In this document: in pieces, positions 8,531 to 16,797 of the stretch
Layout: every line of letters begins with the position of its first letter
How positions within the stretch are numbered: position 1 is the first letter of the stretch
From: an uncultured Clostridia bacterium
GTDB lineage: Bacteria > Bacillota > Clostridia > Christensenellales > DTU072
DNA length: 64,000 nucleotides
Direction of reading: 5' to 3'
NCBI GenBank assembly: GCA_944363505.1
Contig: CALVUD010000006.1
Location: forward strand, 45,493-109,492
The notes under the pieces: model-generated
The model's database searches: none
Told to the model about the DNA's origin: nothing
The model's input: the letters and a program-made list of their open reading frames with translations, nothing else
Program-made: the position numbers and the translations under genes

Positions 8531-10396
8531 TTATTCTATTTCTCCTTTCTGTGCGTCTTTCTGTGCGTCCGGATCCGCCGAACCCGGCTCGAAGACCAGC
8601 ACTCTGTCCACCGGCGGAACGTTATAGTCGCATACTCTTTTTGCTTTCAGCCCGAAAATTTTCTCGACCGCGTCCGCCTGACCTTTTCCGACCTCGAGTA
8701 TCAGTTTCCCTCCATCGTTCAGGAACTTCTGATATTTGGCGGCGATCTTAACGTAAAAGTCAAGTCCGTCGACCCCGCCGTCCAACGCCAGACGCGGCTC
8801 GAAGTCTTTGACCACGGATTCGAGAGCGTCCACGTCCGCAGTCGGTATATACGGAGGATTGGCGATTATCAGATCGAAACGCCCCCGTATGTTTTCGAAT
8901 AGATCGCTCTTGACGAACTCGATCTCGGCATTCAGCGCGTTCGCGTTCTCGTATGCGAGAGACAGCGCTTCATCGGACACGTCGGACGCCGTTACTTTCG
9001 CGCCCGTTTCCAGATTGACGGTAACTGCGACCGCCCCGGAACCTGTGCAAAGTTCCAAAACCCTTACCGCTTTATCGTCCCGCGCGGCTTCCCTGACGGC
9101 GTTTACGGCGGTTTCCGCCAGTATCTCGGTATCCTGTCGCGGTATCAGAGCGCGCGCGTCCGAACGGAACGTTCTGCCGTAAAAATACGCCTCTCCCAGA
9201 ACGTGTTGCAAAGGTCTGCCTTCCGCTCTCTTCGCGGCAAGTTCCTTCATGCGCGTTTCGTCGTCCTTGGAAATGTAACGTATGCTTTTGAGCGCTCCGA
9301 AAGTTTTCGTCCCAGTTACGTACATCATTATCAGTCCGGCCTCGTTATCCGATGCGTCCGCAGGCTCGAGTATTTTTTTCAGCGCCTTTTCCACCGCTTC
9401 TCTGCCGGAAAAAGTCATAAAGCGTTTAACGGGTTCGGTAGCGTCGGACTGAAGTTTCATGACCTCGTTAAAAGCCGCTATCGCGACCTCGGTCATTTTT
9501 TCGTCCGGCTCGCGCGTGGTCAGCCTTTGGAGTGCCAGACCCGGAGCTTTAAGTACCCGAACAAAGATATTGTCGTATTTTGCCGCCGCCTTCAAAACCT
9601 CGTATGAAAGCCCGGCGATCACGGGTATCAGCGCGATGCGTACCAATACTTCCAGGACGGTTATCTGCGGATCCCAGCCTATCAGCGCAAAGAAAAGCGC
9701 GTTGAAGAATATGGACACGGTCATCACGATAAAGATGAAATTGGTGCCGCAACGGTCATGAAAACGCGTGTGTTTCATTACGTTCGAAGGGGTCAGCTCC
9801 TCGCCGGCCTCGTAACAGGCTATCGTCTTGTGTTCCGCGCCGTGATACGCAAACAGGCGTTTTATCTCCTTCATTCTGCCGACCGCGGCGAGGTATATCA
9901 AAAAGACGGCGAGTTTCAACACGCCTATCGTCAGGTTTTCGATAAGTATTCTGAGATAAGAGTTCAGAGAATCGAGTTTGACGAGAGTGTAAATGCCGCG
10001 GGTTACGTAGGTCGGTACCACCACGAACGCCACCACCGCCAGGATGATCCCCAGTAGCGCGCCGACGAAAGCCGCGAGTTTGACCGGGCTTATCTTCAAC
10101 TTTTCTTCGAGTTTTTTTTCGAAAGCCGAAGCTTCCGCCTCCGGATCTTCGCCGTAAACCTCGCCCGAGCGTATCAGAATTTTTGTGCCGTCCACGAAGC
10201 TTTGAACGAATGCCGCGACTCCGCGCACGACGGGGATCCTTTTCACCAAAGGTTTTTTGCTTTCCAAGCGTCTGCTTTCGAGCTGGATCACGCCTCTGGG
10301 ATCTCTGACCGCCACGGCTTCGGCGCCCGTGCCGCGCATCATCACGCCTTCGAGTACCGCCTGTCCTCCTATGTCGGAGCAGTTTTTACGAGCCAT
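8531..10396 (-). CDS. prmC: DUF1385 membrane domain fused to PrmC (RF N5-glutamine methyltransferase)
   Basis: The 621-residue protein joins two genes. Residues 1 to about 315 are a DUF1385 (YqhQ-like) unit: IGGQAVLEGVMMRG at 9-22, hydrophobic segments near 108-130 and 155-172, YHGAEHKTIACYE at 184-196, and further membrane segments at 220-265. Residues about 325-605 are PrmC: LIPRQDTEILAE, the SAM loop ELCTGSGAVAV (448-458) and the catalytic NPPY (513-516). PrmC methylates the GGQ Gln of release factors. No stop or frameshift lies between the halves, so it is a true fusion that puts a soluble methyltransferase on a membrane protein. A similar fusion may exist in related Clostridia. prfA follows with no gap. 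Confidence 0.93.
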   Translation of the reverse strand: MARKNCSDIGGQAVLEGVMMRGTGAEAVAVRDPRGVIQLESRRLESKKPLVKRIPVVRGVAAFVQSFVDGTKILIRSGEVYGEDPEAEASAFEKKLEEKLKISPVKLAAFVGALLGIILAVVAFVVVPTYVTRGIYTLVKLDSLNSYLRILIENLTIGVLKLAVFLIYLAAVGRMKEIKRLFAYHGAEHKTIACYEAGEELTPSNVMKHTRFHDRCGTNFIFIVMTVSIFFNALFFALIGWDPQITVLEVLVRIALIPVIAGLSYEVLKAAAKYDNIFVRVLKAPGLALQRLTTREPDEKMTEVAIAAFNEVMKLQSDATEPVKRFMTFSGREAVEKALKKILEPADASDNEAGLIMMYVTGTKTFGALKSIRYISKDDETRMKELAAKRAEGRPLQHVLGEAYFYGRTFRSDARALIPRQDTEILAETAVNAVREAARDDKAVRVLELCTGSGAVAVTVNLETGAKVTASDVSDEALSLAYENANALNAEIEFVKSDLFENIRGRFDLIIANPPYIPTADVDALESVVKDFEPRLALDGGVDGLDFYVKIAAKYQKFLNDGGKLILEVGKGQADAVEKIFGLKAKRVCDYNVPPVDRVLVFEPGSADPDAQKDAQKGEIE

Positions 10397-10413
10397 AAAC
10401 TTCCTCTTATTAG

Positions 10414-10441
10414 CAAAATAGGTGCAGTCGCCTGCACCTAT
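10414..10441 (-). terminator. Terminator after rpmE
   Basis: A perfect 10-bp stem ATAGGTGCAG / CTGCACCTAT with a 4-nt loop is followed on the minus strand by TTTT. It separates rpmE from the DUF1385-prmC gene and may be leaky, since no clear promoter is seen between them. Confidence 0.8.
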
Positions 10442-10461
10442 CCGTTCATTTCGGGTCGAAA

Positions 10462-10668
10462 TTATTTCTTGCCGTAGCGCTTATAGAACGAATCGACGCG
10501 GCCGCCGACGTCCACTATCTTTTGCTTGCCCGTATAGAAAGGATGGCACTGGTTGCAGATATCGACCTTCAGTACGTCCACGTTTTTGGTGGTGCCCGCT
10601 CTGAATTTCGCGCCGCAAGCGCAAACGACGTCCACGACTTTGTAATTCGGATGAATCTTTTCTTTCAT
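10462..10668 (-). CDS. rpmE: 50S ribosomal protein L31 (zinc-binding type)
   Basis: The 68-residue protein begins [20 protein letters not shown] and ends in [20 protein letters not shown], the L31 signature. It keeps the zinc ligands (CAC at about 16-18 and CNQC at 37-40), so it is the C+ form. A GAGGT site precedes the ATG, and a near-consensus promoter lies 47 bp upstream. It is followed by its own terminator. Confidence 0.98.
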   Translation of the reverse strand: MKEKIHPNYKVVDVVCACGAKFRAGTTKNVDVLKVDICNQCHPFYTGKQKIVDVGGRVDSFYKRYGKK

Positions 10669-10714
10669 ATTTCTACCTCTATATATTCGACGGATTATGC
10701 GTTAATGCTTAGCT

Positions 10715-10743
10715 ATTATATATACTTCGCCGCCGCTTGTCAA
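10715..10743 (-). promoter_or_regulatory. Strong promoter of rpmE
   Basis: Minus strand TTGACA (10743-10738), a 17-bp spacer and TATAAT (10720-10715): a full consensus sigma-A promoter, as expected for a ribosomal protein gene. Confidence 0.85.
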
Positions 10744-10773
10744 CTGTTTTCCTCTGTTTTTTAATTTAAGCGC

Positions 10774-11769
10774 CTAAACCCTGATCGCGGGCATAACGTA
10801 AACGGTGGGATCTTCGCTGAGTTCCGCAAACAGATTGCCCGCGTCCTTTAAAGGTACAATTTTGTCTATAAATCCGTCAAAATTGATTATTTTTTGCGCT
10901 AAAAGATTGATCGCCGCCACAAACTCTTCCCGCGCCGAAGTTACCCCGCTGACGGTAAGATTCTTGCCGGCTATTTCCGAAATATTACATTCCATTCTGG
11001 GCGCAAAAGACGTGTGCATGCCCGCTATCACCGAAGTGCCGCCGTGAGCGGTTATGTTGTACAGATAATTGGGCGTTACGTTGGGAAGCGTGTGAATGAC
11101 CGTGTGTTCCGCCATTCTGCCGCCGGTGATACTTTTCACGCGCATTATGACGTTTTCCTTGGATTCGTCCACGGTATAGTATATACCCGCCTTTTCCGCC
11201 AGCTTTAAATATCTTGAGTCCGACGTGATCAGTATAGGGATTGCCTGATAATAGAGCGCCAGTTCCGCGGTAACTATCGCCAAAAGCGACCCGCCTATCA
11301 CCGCAACGTAATCGCCCTTTTTAACTTTCAGAGTCTTTATGGTTTTCAGCGCGACCGCCACAATATCCGCAAAGACCGCTTCTTCTTCCCTGACGTTCTC
11401 GGGAAAAGGCACCACGTTGTCGGGGGGAAGCGAAATGAAATCCCTCAAAAATCCGTCCTCGTCCACGCCGTAAAGCGCGGATACGGCATATGCGTTTTCC
11501 TCGTCGCCGTCGGCGTCGATATACGGATTCAACAAAACCTTGCCGCCCAGTTTCAGCCCGTATTCGTCGCGGTCCTCGGAAACAACGGCGGTAGCCATTT
11601 TGCAGGGTACACGCGGATAAGCGACGTCGGCTTTTCCGTCGAAGATCGCCACGTCCGAAAGGGTCGGGCAGATAAGGCTGAGTTTCAGCTTGACGAAAGA
11701 TTCGGGCGGATTGTTTTCACACTCCACCTCTTTGAAAAACTTATCTCCCGTGGCTTTATACAGTTTCAT
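10774..11769 (-). CDS. MDR-superfamily dehydrogenase-like protein, zinc ligands largely missing
   Basis: The 331-residue protein follows the medium-chain dehydrogenase plan: an N-terminal GroES-like part (SLICPTLSDVAIFDGK, LGGKVLLNPYIDADGD) and a Rossmann part with KKGDYVAVIGGSLLAIVTAE. The Cys of the usual GICGSD motif is still present (LICPTLSD). The His-Glu pair of GHE is replaced (VPCKMAT), and no four-Cys structural zinc lobe is visible. The nucleotide-binding Gly motif is weak (IGGSLLAI). It may be an atypical, possibly zinc-independent member or a non-catalytic relative. It has its own promoter and a GGAGGGG site and appears monocistronic. Confidence 0.75.
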   Translation of the reverse strand: MKLYKATGDKFFKEVECENNPPESFVKLKLSLICPTLSDVAIFDGKADVAYPRVPCKMATAVVSEDRDEYGLKLGGKVLLNPYIDADGDEENAYAVSALYGVDEDGFLRDFISLPPDNVVPFPENVREEEAVFADIVAVALKTIKTLKVKKGDYVAVIGGSLLAIVTAELALYYQAIPILITSDSRYLKLAEKAGIYYTVDESKENVIMRVKSITGGRMAEHTVIHTLPNVTPNYLYNITAHGGTSVIAGMHTSFAPRMECNISEIAGKNLTVSGVTSAREEFVAAINLLAQKIINFDGFIDKIVPLKDAGNLFAELSEDPTVYVMPAIRV

Positions 11770-11796
11770 TTTGCCCCTCCGGATTCTTATGTCGAA

Positions 11797-11825
11797 ATTA
11801 TACCACCTATTCGCGAATTTTGCAA
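11797..11825 (-). promoter_or_regulatory. Promoter of the MDR-like gene
   Basis: Minus strand TTGCAA (11825-11820), a 17-bp spacer and TATAAT (11802-11797), followed by GGAGGGG before the ATG at 11769. Confidence 0.8.
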
Positions 11826-11913
11826 CAGATACGGGGTATTTCCATAAAAACGCGCCGACGCGCGGAGAACACGGGTATGAGGCTGCGTTTTAGCGATAAC
11901 GCGTAAAACCGCG

Positions 11914-13266
11914 CTAAAGAAGTTCGCTGACTTTTTTGACGTCCCCCGCGCCCGTCAAGAGCGCCAGATCCCCGGGTTTCAGATAATCGGCAAGGGCGCA
12001 CGCCAGTTTCATCATGTCCGAATAATAATAACATTCCCCGCCCAGAGCCGCGACCTTTTCGTATAGTTCCAGCGCCGTCTTGCCGCCGCGGGATTCGCGC
12101 GCCGCATACTCCTTGAAAAAGAACACGGCGTCCGCGTCGCAGAAAGAATAAGTAAATTCTTTCATCAGCATTTCGGTGCGGCTGAGTGTATGCGGCTGAA
12201 ACACCACGACGAGCCGTTTAGGTCTTAACCCGAGCGCCGTTCGGATAGCCGCCTTGATTTCCGTGGGATGATGCGCGTAATCCGCATACAGTTTCGCGCC
12301 GCGGAAAGGCTTCAGATATTCGAATCTTCCGTGCACGCCCATAAAGCGTTTCAGCCCCGAGGAAACGTATTTGTCCGGTATTCCGTAGCACCTCGCCGCG
12401 GCTGCCGCCGCCAATGCGTTATATACGTTGTGTCTACCGGGAACCGACAACGTAATATCGGAATTGGGTTTGCCCGATTGTCTGATTCGGAAGCCGTAAC
12501 ACCCGTTTTCGAGTATTCTCATATCGACAGCCCGCAAATCGGCGTTACTCTCCAATGCATATGTGAACACTTTTTTATATGCGGTTTGACGCATACGATA
12601 AAACTTTGCGTCGGCGTTGATGATGACGGTACCCCCTTCTTTGACCAGCGAGGAAAAAGCCTCGAAAGCTTCGAACAGTTCTCTTTCGTCGCGGTACGTG
12701 TCGGGATGATCGGGTTCGACTTCCGTTATGACCGCAATATCGGGATTCAGCGCCAGAAAGCTCCGTCTGTATTCGCATGCTTCCGTGATGAAACACGAGT
12801 CGCCGCGGTAACTTAGATTCCCCGCATCGAAAGTTTCGCCGCCGATATGCGCCGTGTAAAGTTCGCCCGCCTCCTTGAATATCGACGACAGCATCGCGGT
12901 AACCGTGGTTTTGCCGTGCGTGCCCGCGACGGCGACGACGCGATCGTAATCCGAAGAAACTTCTCTCAATAAAAAATCGCGGCGTATCCGCTTTTTGTCG
13001 GACGCTATCGCCTGTAAAAGTTCCAGGTCCGTAGCGGGTATGGCTCCCGAAAACACGACGAGGTCGGCGGACTTTACCGCCTCGGGCTCGGAGCCCAGAT
13101 GGATTTCAGCGCCCCATTCGCCGAGTTCTTCGAGTTCCGCCGAATATCTGAGGTCCGATCCCGACACCGAGTATCCTTTCAGGATCATCAGTTTTGCAAG
13201 GGCAGACATACTTACTCCGCCCATGCCTATGAAATGGATTTTCCCGATTTTTTCGCCCGAGAACAT
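11914..13266 (-). CDS. murC: UDP-N-acetylmuramate--L-alanine ligase
   Basis: The 450-residue protein is full length for MurC. HFIGMGGVSMSALA (11-24) is the N-terminal UDP-binding Gly loop, and AGTHGKTT (114-121) is the ATP P-loop of Mur ligases. DYAHHPTEI, in the C-terminal half, is typical of MurC. It adds the first L-Ala to UDP-MurNAc in cytoplasmic peptidoglycan synthesis. It is divergent from spoVG. The ATG follows a TATTAT box (13277-13272) by only 5 nt, and the AGGA between them is too close to serve as a normal Shine-Dalgarno, so a leaderless or near-leaderless start is possible. No -35 consensus is clear; a GCCGTTCGGACGGC palindrome occupies that region. Confidence 0.97.
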   Translation of the reverse strand: MFSGEKIGKIHFIGMGGVSMSALAKLMILKGYSVSGSDLRYSAELEELGEWGAEIHLGSEPEAVKSADLVVFSGAIPATDLELLQAIASDKKRIRRDFLLREVSSDYDRVVAVAGTHGKTTVTAMLSSIFKEAGELYTAHIGGETFDAGNLSYRGDSCFITEACEYRRSFLALNPDIAVITEVEPDHPDTYRDERELFEAFEAFSSLVKEGGTVIINADAKFYRMRQTAYKKVFTYALESNADLRAVDMRILENGCYGFRIRQSGKPNSDITLSVPGRHNVYNALAAAAAARCYGIPDKYVSSGLKRFMGVHGRFEYLKPFRGAKLYADYAHHPTEIKAAIRTALGLRPKRLVVVFQPHTLSRTEMLMKEFTYSFCDADAVFFFKEYAARESRGGKTALELYEKVAALGGECYYYSDMMKLACALADYLKPGDLALLTGAGDVKKVSELL

Positions 13267-13325
13267 ATCCTATAATATGCCGTCCGAACGGCGATGGTGT
13301 TAAATTTTTTTTTGAAAAACGAGTA

Positions 13326-13354
13326 TTGAAATTCGTAAGTTTGCATTGTATAAT
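13326..13354 (+). promoter_or_regulatory. Promoter of spoVG
   Basis: TTGAAA (13326-13331), a 17-bp spacer and TATAAT (13349-13354), followed by the ribosome-binding site GGATGAGGAG before the ATG at 13383. Confidence 0.85.
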
Positions 13355-13382
13355 ATTCTCACTTTAAGGATGAGGAGATTTT

Positions 13383-13655
13383 ATGAATATCACCGATATA
13401 CGGATTCGGCTTGCCGCTAAGGAATCCAGATTGCACGCGCTTGCAAGCGTTACTTTCGACGACGCTTTCGTCGTACACGACATCAGACTAATGGAAGGAG
13501 ACAACGGACTTTTTGCGGTAATGCCCTGCAAAAAAATGTCGGACGGCAGTTATAGAGACATTGCGCACCCGCTGAACGCCGACGCCAGAAGAGAACTGAC
13601 CGACGCTATCGCGAGCGCTTATATTTCGTTCAGGGAAAAGAAATTCGCCGAATAA
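13383..13655 (+). CDS. spoVG: SpoVG-family regulator
   Basis: The 90-residue protein starts MNITDIRIRL and contains FVVHDIRLMEGDNGLFAVMP, the SpoVG core, followed by DIAHPLNADARRELTDAI. SpoVG is a small nucleic-acid-binding protein. In Bacillus it affects septation during sporulation; elsewhere it acts as a broad regulator. Its presence fits a Firmicute but does not prove that the organism sporulates. It has a clear sigma-A promoter and ribosome-binding site. The gene ends only 6 bp from the end of the convergent acyl-CoA synthetase gene, with no terminator between, so the two transcripts may overlap. Confidence 0.97.
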   Translation: MNITDIRIRLAAKESRLHALASVTFDDAFVVHDIRLMEGDNGLFAVMPCKKMSDGSYRDIAHPLNADARRELTDAIASAYISFREKKFAE

Positions 13656-13661
13656 AAAATT

Positions 13662-15260
13662 TTATTCCACGTTGCTTTCGGATTCGTAATACAGATAATC
13701 CACCTTGCCCATGGCGGTATATTTCAGTTTGTCCACAAACACGATTTCCCGGGGCACGGCGTAACGCACTATTTCGGATGCAATGACGCTTTTTAATGCG
13801 TTTTTAAGTTTCTGGTCTGCGCTTGCGCCGGGCGCGATCTCGACGTAAAGGCATATGAAAGGTTTATCGTTACGATCCGACTTTCTGGCGGCACAGGCTC
13901 CCGAAACGCCTTTTACGGTTGCCGCGACAGCCTCTATTTCGGACGGAAAGATATTGATCGCGGCAATTTTCAGACTGCGTTTCGCGCGTTCCGAAAAGTA
14001 AAGATATCCATCGGGATCCAACCGTCCCGTATCCCCCGTTTTCAGCCAGCGTCTGCCGGAGGAATCGGTATAGATCGCGCGGGCGGTGGCGTCGTCGTCC
14101 CCGAGGTATCCGCTCATCAGCGATACTGCGGATATTTCGATTTCCCCCGTTTCGCCCGCAGGCAAAATCTTGTCTCCGTCCGTGATCCTGACAAGGTTTC
14201 CGTTCAAAGGCCTGCCCTGGGAACGCGGCTTGGTTTTTCCCGCAGGATTTACCGTAACAACGGAAGCCGTTTCCGTCAGACCGTACCCTTCGAGTATTTC
14301 GGCGGTGCCGCCCGCGGCGGCTATCCTGGAATCGAAAGCGCGTTTGACCTCGGGACTCAACACGTCGCCTCCGCAAAAAACGCGGGAGAGGTTTTTCAGC
14401 GCTTTTCCGCCGAATGCGCGCTCCGCACAAAGCTTTCTGTACATACTCGGCACGCCCGCAAGGTGAGTAACGCGGTGTTTTTTTATCATGCGCGCGGCTT
14501 CGCCGGGGATAAAACGCGGCTCCATCACCACGCGTATACGGCACGCCACCGTGTGCGCGGCGATGCCCAGTCCGAATCCGTGAAAAAGCGGAAGCATCAT
14601 CAGCATGGCGCCGTCGGCGGGAATAGTGGCGGGATCGGGGTGAACGCTGGTTACGACGGCTTCTTCCAACGCGTTCAGCGCCTTTGCGGAGATGACCGCC
14701 GTTTTGGGTTCGCCGGTGGTTCCGCCCGAATGTATATAAGCTGCGGCGTCGGAACCTAAGCCTTCCTCGGGAACAGCCGGCGGGTATTTGAGTATTTCCT
14801 CAAAATAATCGACGTTTTCTTTGATTTTTGTAAGTTTATACAATAATTTCAGCTCTTTTCGAAAATACAAAGGACTGCACAAAACGGTTTTCACCCCCGC
14901 TTCGGTCAGCGCTTCGGCGAATGATGGATACAGTTTGTCGTATAAAAACAGCACCCTCGTGCCCGTTCTTTCCAGGATACGTTTCAAAGATCTTAGCGGC
15001 AGTCTCGGATTTATGAGATTGGCGACGCCGCCCGCGGCGGACGCCGCGTAAAGGACGAAGAACGCCTCGGGGATATTCGGGAGCATTATTCCTATCGGCG
15101 CTCTGTCGAAGCCGCTTTTTTTAAGGTATTCCGCGGTTTTCAATACATATTCCTTAAATTCCGATTGCGTAAAACGCGCCGAATAATATTCCAACAGGAT
15201 TTTTTCGGGCTCGTTCAACCAATCAGTAAGATATGCGAATATACCTTTATCGACGTTCAT
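13662..15260 (-). CDS. AMP-binding acyl-CoA synthetase (ANL superfamily)
   Basis: The 532-residue protein has all the core motifs of adenylate-forming enzymes: the P-loop IHSGGTTGEPK near 170, EGYGLTET near 310, the KTGDTGRLDPDG hinge near 390, and a C-terminal Lys in YTAMGKVDYL as the catalytic Lys of the mobile domain. It activates a carboxylic acid as acyl-AMP and probably transfers it to CoA; chain length cannot be told. No carrier protein is adjacent. It is divergent from a PRC-barrel gene. There is no ribosome-binding site: TTGCAA/17/TATTAT ends 6 nt before the ATG, so a leaderless mRNA is predicted. Confidence 0.92.
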   Translation of the reverse strand: MNVDKGIFAYLTDWLNEPEKILLEYYSARFTQSEFKEYVLKTAEYLKKSGFDRAPIGIMLPNIPEAFFVLYAASAAGGVANLINPRLPLRSLKRILERTGTRVLFLYDKLYPSFAEALTEAGVKTVLCSPLYFRKELKLLYKLTKIKENVDYFEEILKYPPAVPEEGLGSDAAAYIHSGGTTGEPKTAVISAKALNALEEAVVTSVHPDPATIPADGAMLMMLPLFHGFGLGIAAHTVACRIRVVMEPRFIPGEAARMIKKHRVTHLAGVPSMYRKLCAERAFGGKALKNLSRVFCGGDVLSPEVKRAFDSRIAAAGGTAEILEGYGLTETASVVTVNPAGKTKPRSQGRPLNGNLVRITDGDKILPAGETGEIEISAVSLMSGYLGDDDATARAIYTDSSGRRWLKTGDTGRLDPDGYLYFSERAKRSLKIAAINIFPSEIEAVAATVKGVSGACAARKSDRNDKPFICLYVEIAPGASADQKLKNALKSVIASEIVRYAVPREIVFVDKLKYTAMGKVDYLYYESESNVE

Positions 15261-15266
15261 AATCTA

Positions 15267-15295
15267 ATAATACAATTATTGACGCCGATTTGCAA
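15267..15295 (-). promoter_or_regulatory. Promoter of the acyl-CoA synthetase, predicted leaderless
   Basis: Minus strand TTGCAA (15295-15290), a 17-bp spacer and TATTAT (15272-15267). The ATG at 15260 begins 6 nt after the -10 box, so transcription should start at or next to the A of ATG. Confidence 0.75.
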
Positions 15296-15322
15296 GAAAT
15301 AACTCGGCTAAAAGAGGTGAAT

Positions 15323-15958
15323 ATGCAGCTAAGCGAAATTATCGGAAAACGTATCGTATCGATCACCGCGGCAAAAGATCTGGGCACGGTCAGAGGCGTA
15401 CATATCGACCCCGCGACATATGAAATCAAGGGCATATCCACGGATGAAGATATGCGCATGCTTCCTCTTGACTCCGTGTATGCGGTAAACGACATATTGA
15501 CGACCGCCGATATGTCGTTAAGCGAGACAAACGGCAAAACGTTATGTATGAACATAGGCGCAAGCGTTTACACTTCCCGCGGCAAGTACGTCGGCAAGGT
15601 TTCGGACGTAACCCTCGGCGGCAAACGCAAAAGCGTAAAAACAAACGCGGGCAATCTTTCGCTGAAGCGGATAGGCGCTTCGGGAAAGGAGTTAGTCATA
15701 CTCGCCCCCGCTGTCAAAAAAAGTCTTCCCGTTTTGGCGGCACCGGTCGAAAACGAGATCCGCTCCGAAGTCAGGGGCGCGTTTCCCGCGGAGCGTAACT
15801 CATACGGATTTTTGCTCGGCAAACGCGTTACCCGCGAAGTTTCGGACATAGGCAGATCGTTCGTTCTGATGGCGGGTACGCTGATAACGGACGGGATCAT
15901 CAAGAATGCGTTGAAAGCGGGTAAGATAGCCGATTTGGTGGCAACCTCGGCGGAATAA
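15323..15958 (+). CDS. PRC-barrel domain protein
   Basis: The 211-residue protein begins MQLSEIIGKRIVSITAAKDL and contains LGTVRGVHIDPATYEIKGI, a PRC-barrel motif. A second barrel-like unit covers ASVYTSRGKYVGKVSDVTLG. The start is the ATG after AGAGGTGAAT; an in-frame TTG at 15290 lacks a site. PRC-barrel proteins of this kind are small soluble beta proteins in RNA processing or in sporulation-linked YlmC/YmxH families; the exact role is unknown. The C-terminal part (FLLGKRVTREVSDIGRSFVL) may be a third repeat. It is followed by two tandem hairpins. Confidence 0.85.
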   Translation: MQLSEIIGKRIVSITAAKDLGTVRGVHIDPATYEIKGISTDEDMRMLPLDSVYAVNDILTTADMSLSETNGKTLCMNIGASVYTSRGKYVGKVSDVTLGGKRKSVKTNAGNLSLKRIGASGKELVILAPAVKKSLPVLAAPVENEIRSEVRGAFPAERNSYGFLLGKRVTREVSDIGRSFVLMAGTLITDGIIKNALKAGKIADLVATSAE

Positions 15959-16009
15959 CGGCAACGGATCTTGCCGTCAAAGGGCGGAAACGGTAATCCG
16001 TTTCCGCCC
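15958..16009 (+). terminator. Two tandem hairpins after the PRC-barrel gene
   Basis: ACGGCAA/TTGCCGT (15958-15977, 6-nt loop) is followed by a perfect 12-bp stem GGGCGGAAACGG/CCGTTTCCGCCC (15982-16009, loop TAAT). Neither has a good T-run on either strand, so they may be processing or stability elements rather than a simple intrinsic terminator. Confidence 0.45.
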
Positions 16010-16087
16010 GAGTCAAAGCAATCCCCTCTTCACTTTTTCGTATTTCGGTAAGGGAAATAAGACCGATTAGGCGTATTTTCCCCTTTT

Positions 16088-16597
16088 TTATTCTTCGGCG
16101 AACTCGGCTCCGTCGCATTTGGGACATTTGCCGGGCGCCTTCGAGCCTTTGAACACGGTACCGCAGTTTTTGCACTTATAGCGTTTGCTTTCGGCACTTT
16201 CCGCGCCCGACACGCCCTGATAGGACGCGCGGGAAGAAGAATTGGCGGCTCCCGAAGCCGCTCTGTTCACGGCCCCCGCTTCCATGTTACCGCACTCCGC
16301 CGAGCCCGCGCGGTTTCCCGAACGATTCTGGGCGGCGCTATAAGAACCCGCTTCCATGTTGCCGCATTCCGCCGAACCCGCGCGGTTTCCCGAACGATTC
16401 TGGGCGGCGCTGTGAGAACTCGCTTCCATGTTACCGCACTCCGCCGAGCCCGCGCGGTTTCCCGAACGGTTCTGGGCGGCGCTGTGAGAACCCGCTTCCA
16501 TGTTACCGCGTTTTTGCTTTTGAGCTTTTGCGCTTTCCATATTGCCCGACTTCATGTTTTTATCGGGACTGGAACAATCGGATATTTTGTTGGTCAT
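16088..16597 (-). CDS. Repeat-containing low-complexity protein with C-terminal zinc ribbon
   Basis: The 169-residue protein starts MTNKISDCSS after a CAGGAGG site; an ATG further upstream has none. Residues 31-102 are three tandem 24-residue repeats (consensus GNMEAGSHSAAQNRSGNRAG plus SAEC). The C-terminus is a rubredoxin-like zinc ribbon: KCKNCGTVFKG, then GKCPKCDGAEF, i.e. two CxxC pairs. The polar, uncharged repeats should be disordered. I do not recognise the whole protein; the ribbon is common as a small metal or redox module. The repeat array is at DNA level too (16292-16507), so copy number may vary between strains. Confidence 0.72.
   Translation of the reverse strand: MTNKISDCSSPDKNMKSGNMESAKAQKQKRGNMEAGSHSAAQNRSGNRAGSAECGNMEASSHSAAQNRSGNRAGSAECGNMEAGSYSAAQNRSGNRAGSAECGNMEAGAVNRAASGAANSSSRASYQGVSGAESAESKRYKCKNCGTVFKGSKAPGKCPKCDGAEFAEE
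16292..16507 (-). repeat. Three tandem 72-bp coding repeats
   Basis: Three in-frame 72-bp units encode 24 residues each, all beginning with the GNME codons. They differ at a few codons only (G/S at repeat position 6, H/Y at position 8). A fourth partial unit (GNMEAG) follows immediately. Confidence 0.9.
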
Positions 16598-16738
16598 ATC
16601 GAAACCTCCTGAATTGATACAGATATTTTCGCCATTCCCGACGCGATTTATTCGCAATAATTTCCCGATTCTCTTTTTTCGGACAAACTCCCTGTTTCAA
16701 CAGAATCGGTAACGTTTTTCAACGCGTATCCGCGCTAC

Positions 16739-16764
16739 AAAAAGGCGGTATCCGAGATACCGCC
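16739..16764 (-). terminator. Terminator of the lipoprotein gene
   Basis: A perfect 9-bp stem GGCGGTATC/GATACCGCC with a 3-nt loop is followed on the minus strand by TTTTT, about 35 bp after the lipoprotein stop codon. Confidence 0.88.
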
Positions 16765-16797
16765 ACCGCTACCGAAACGTTCGTAACGCTGAAACGC

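Noticed and set aside
11870..11913. Hairpin TTTAGCG/CGCTAAA after murC as a terminator
   Set aside because: The loop is long and there is no T-run on the minus strand, so it cannot be called an intrinsic terminator.
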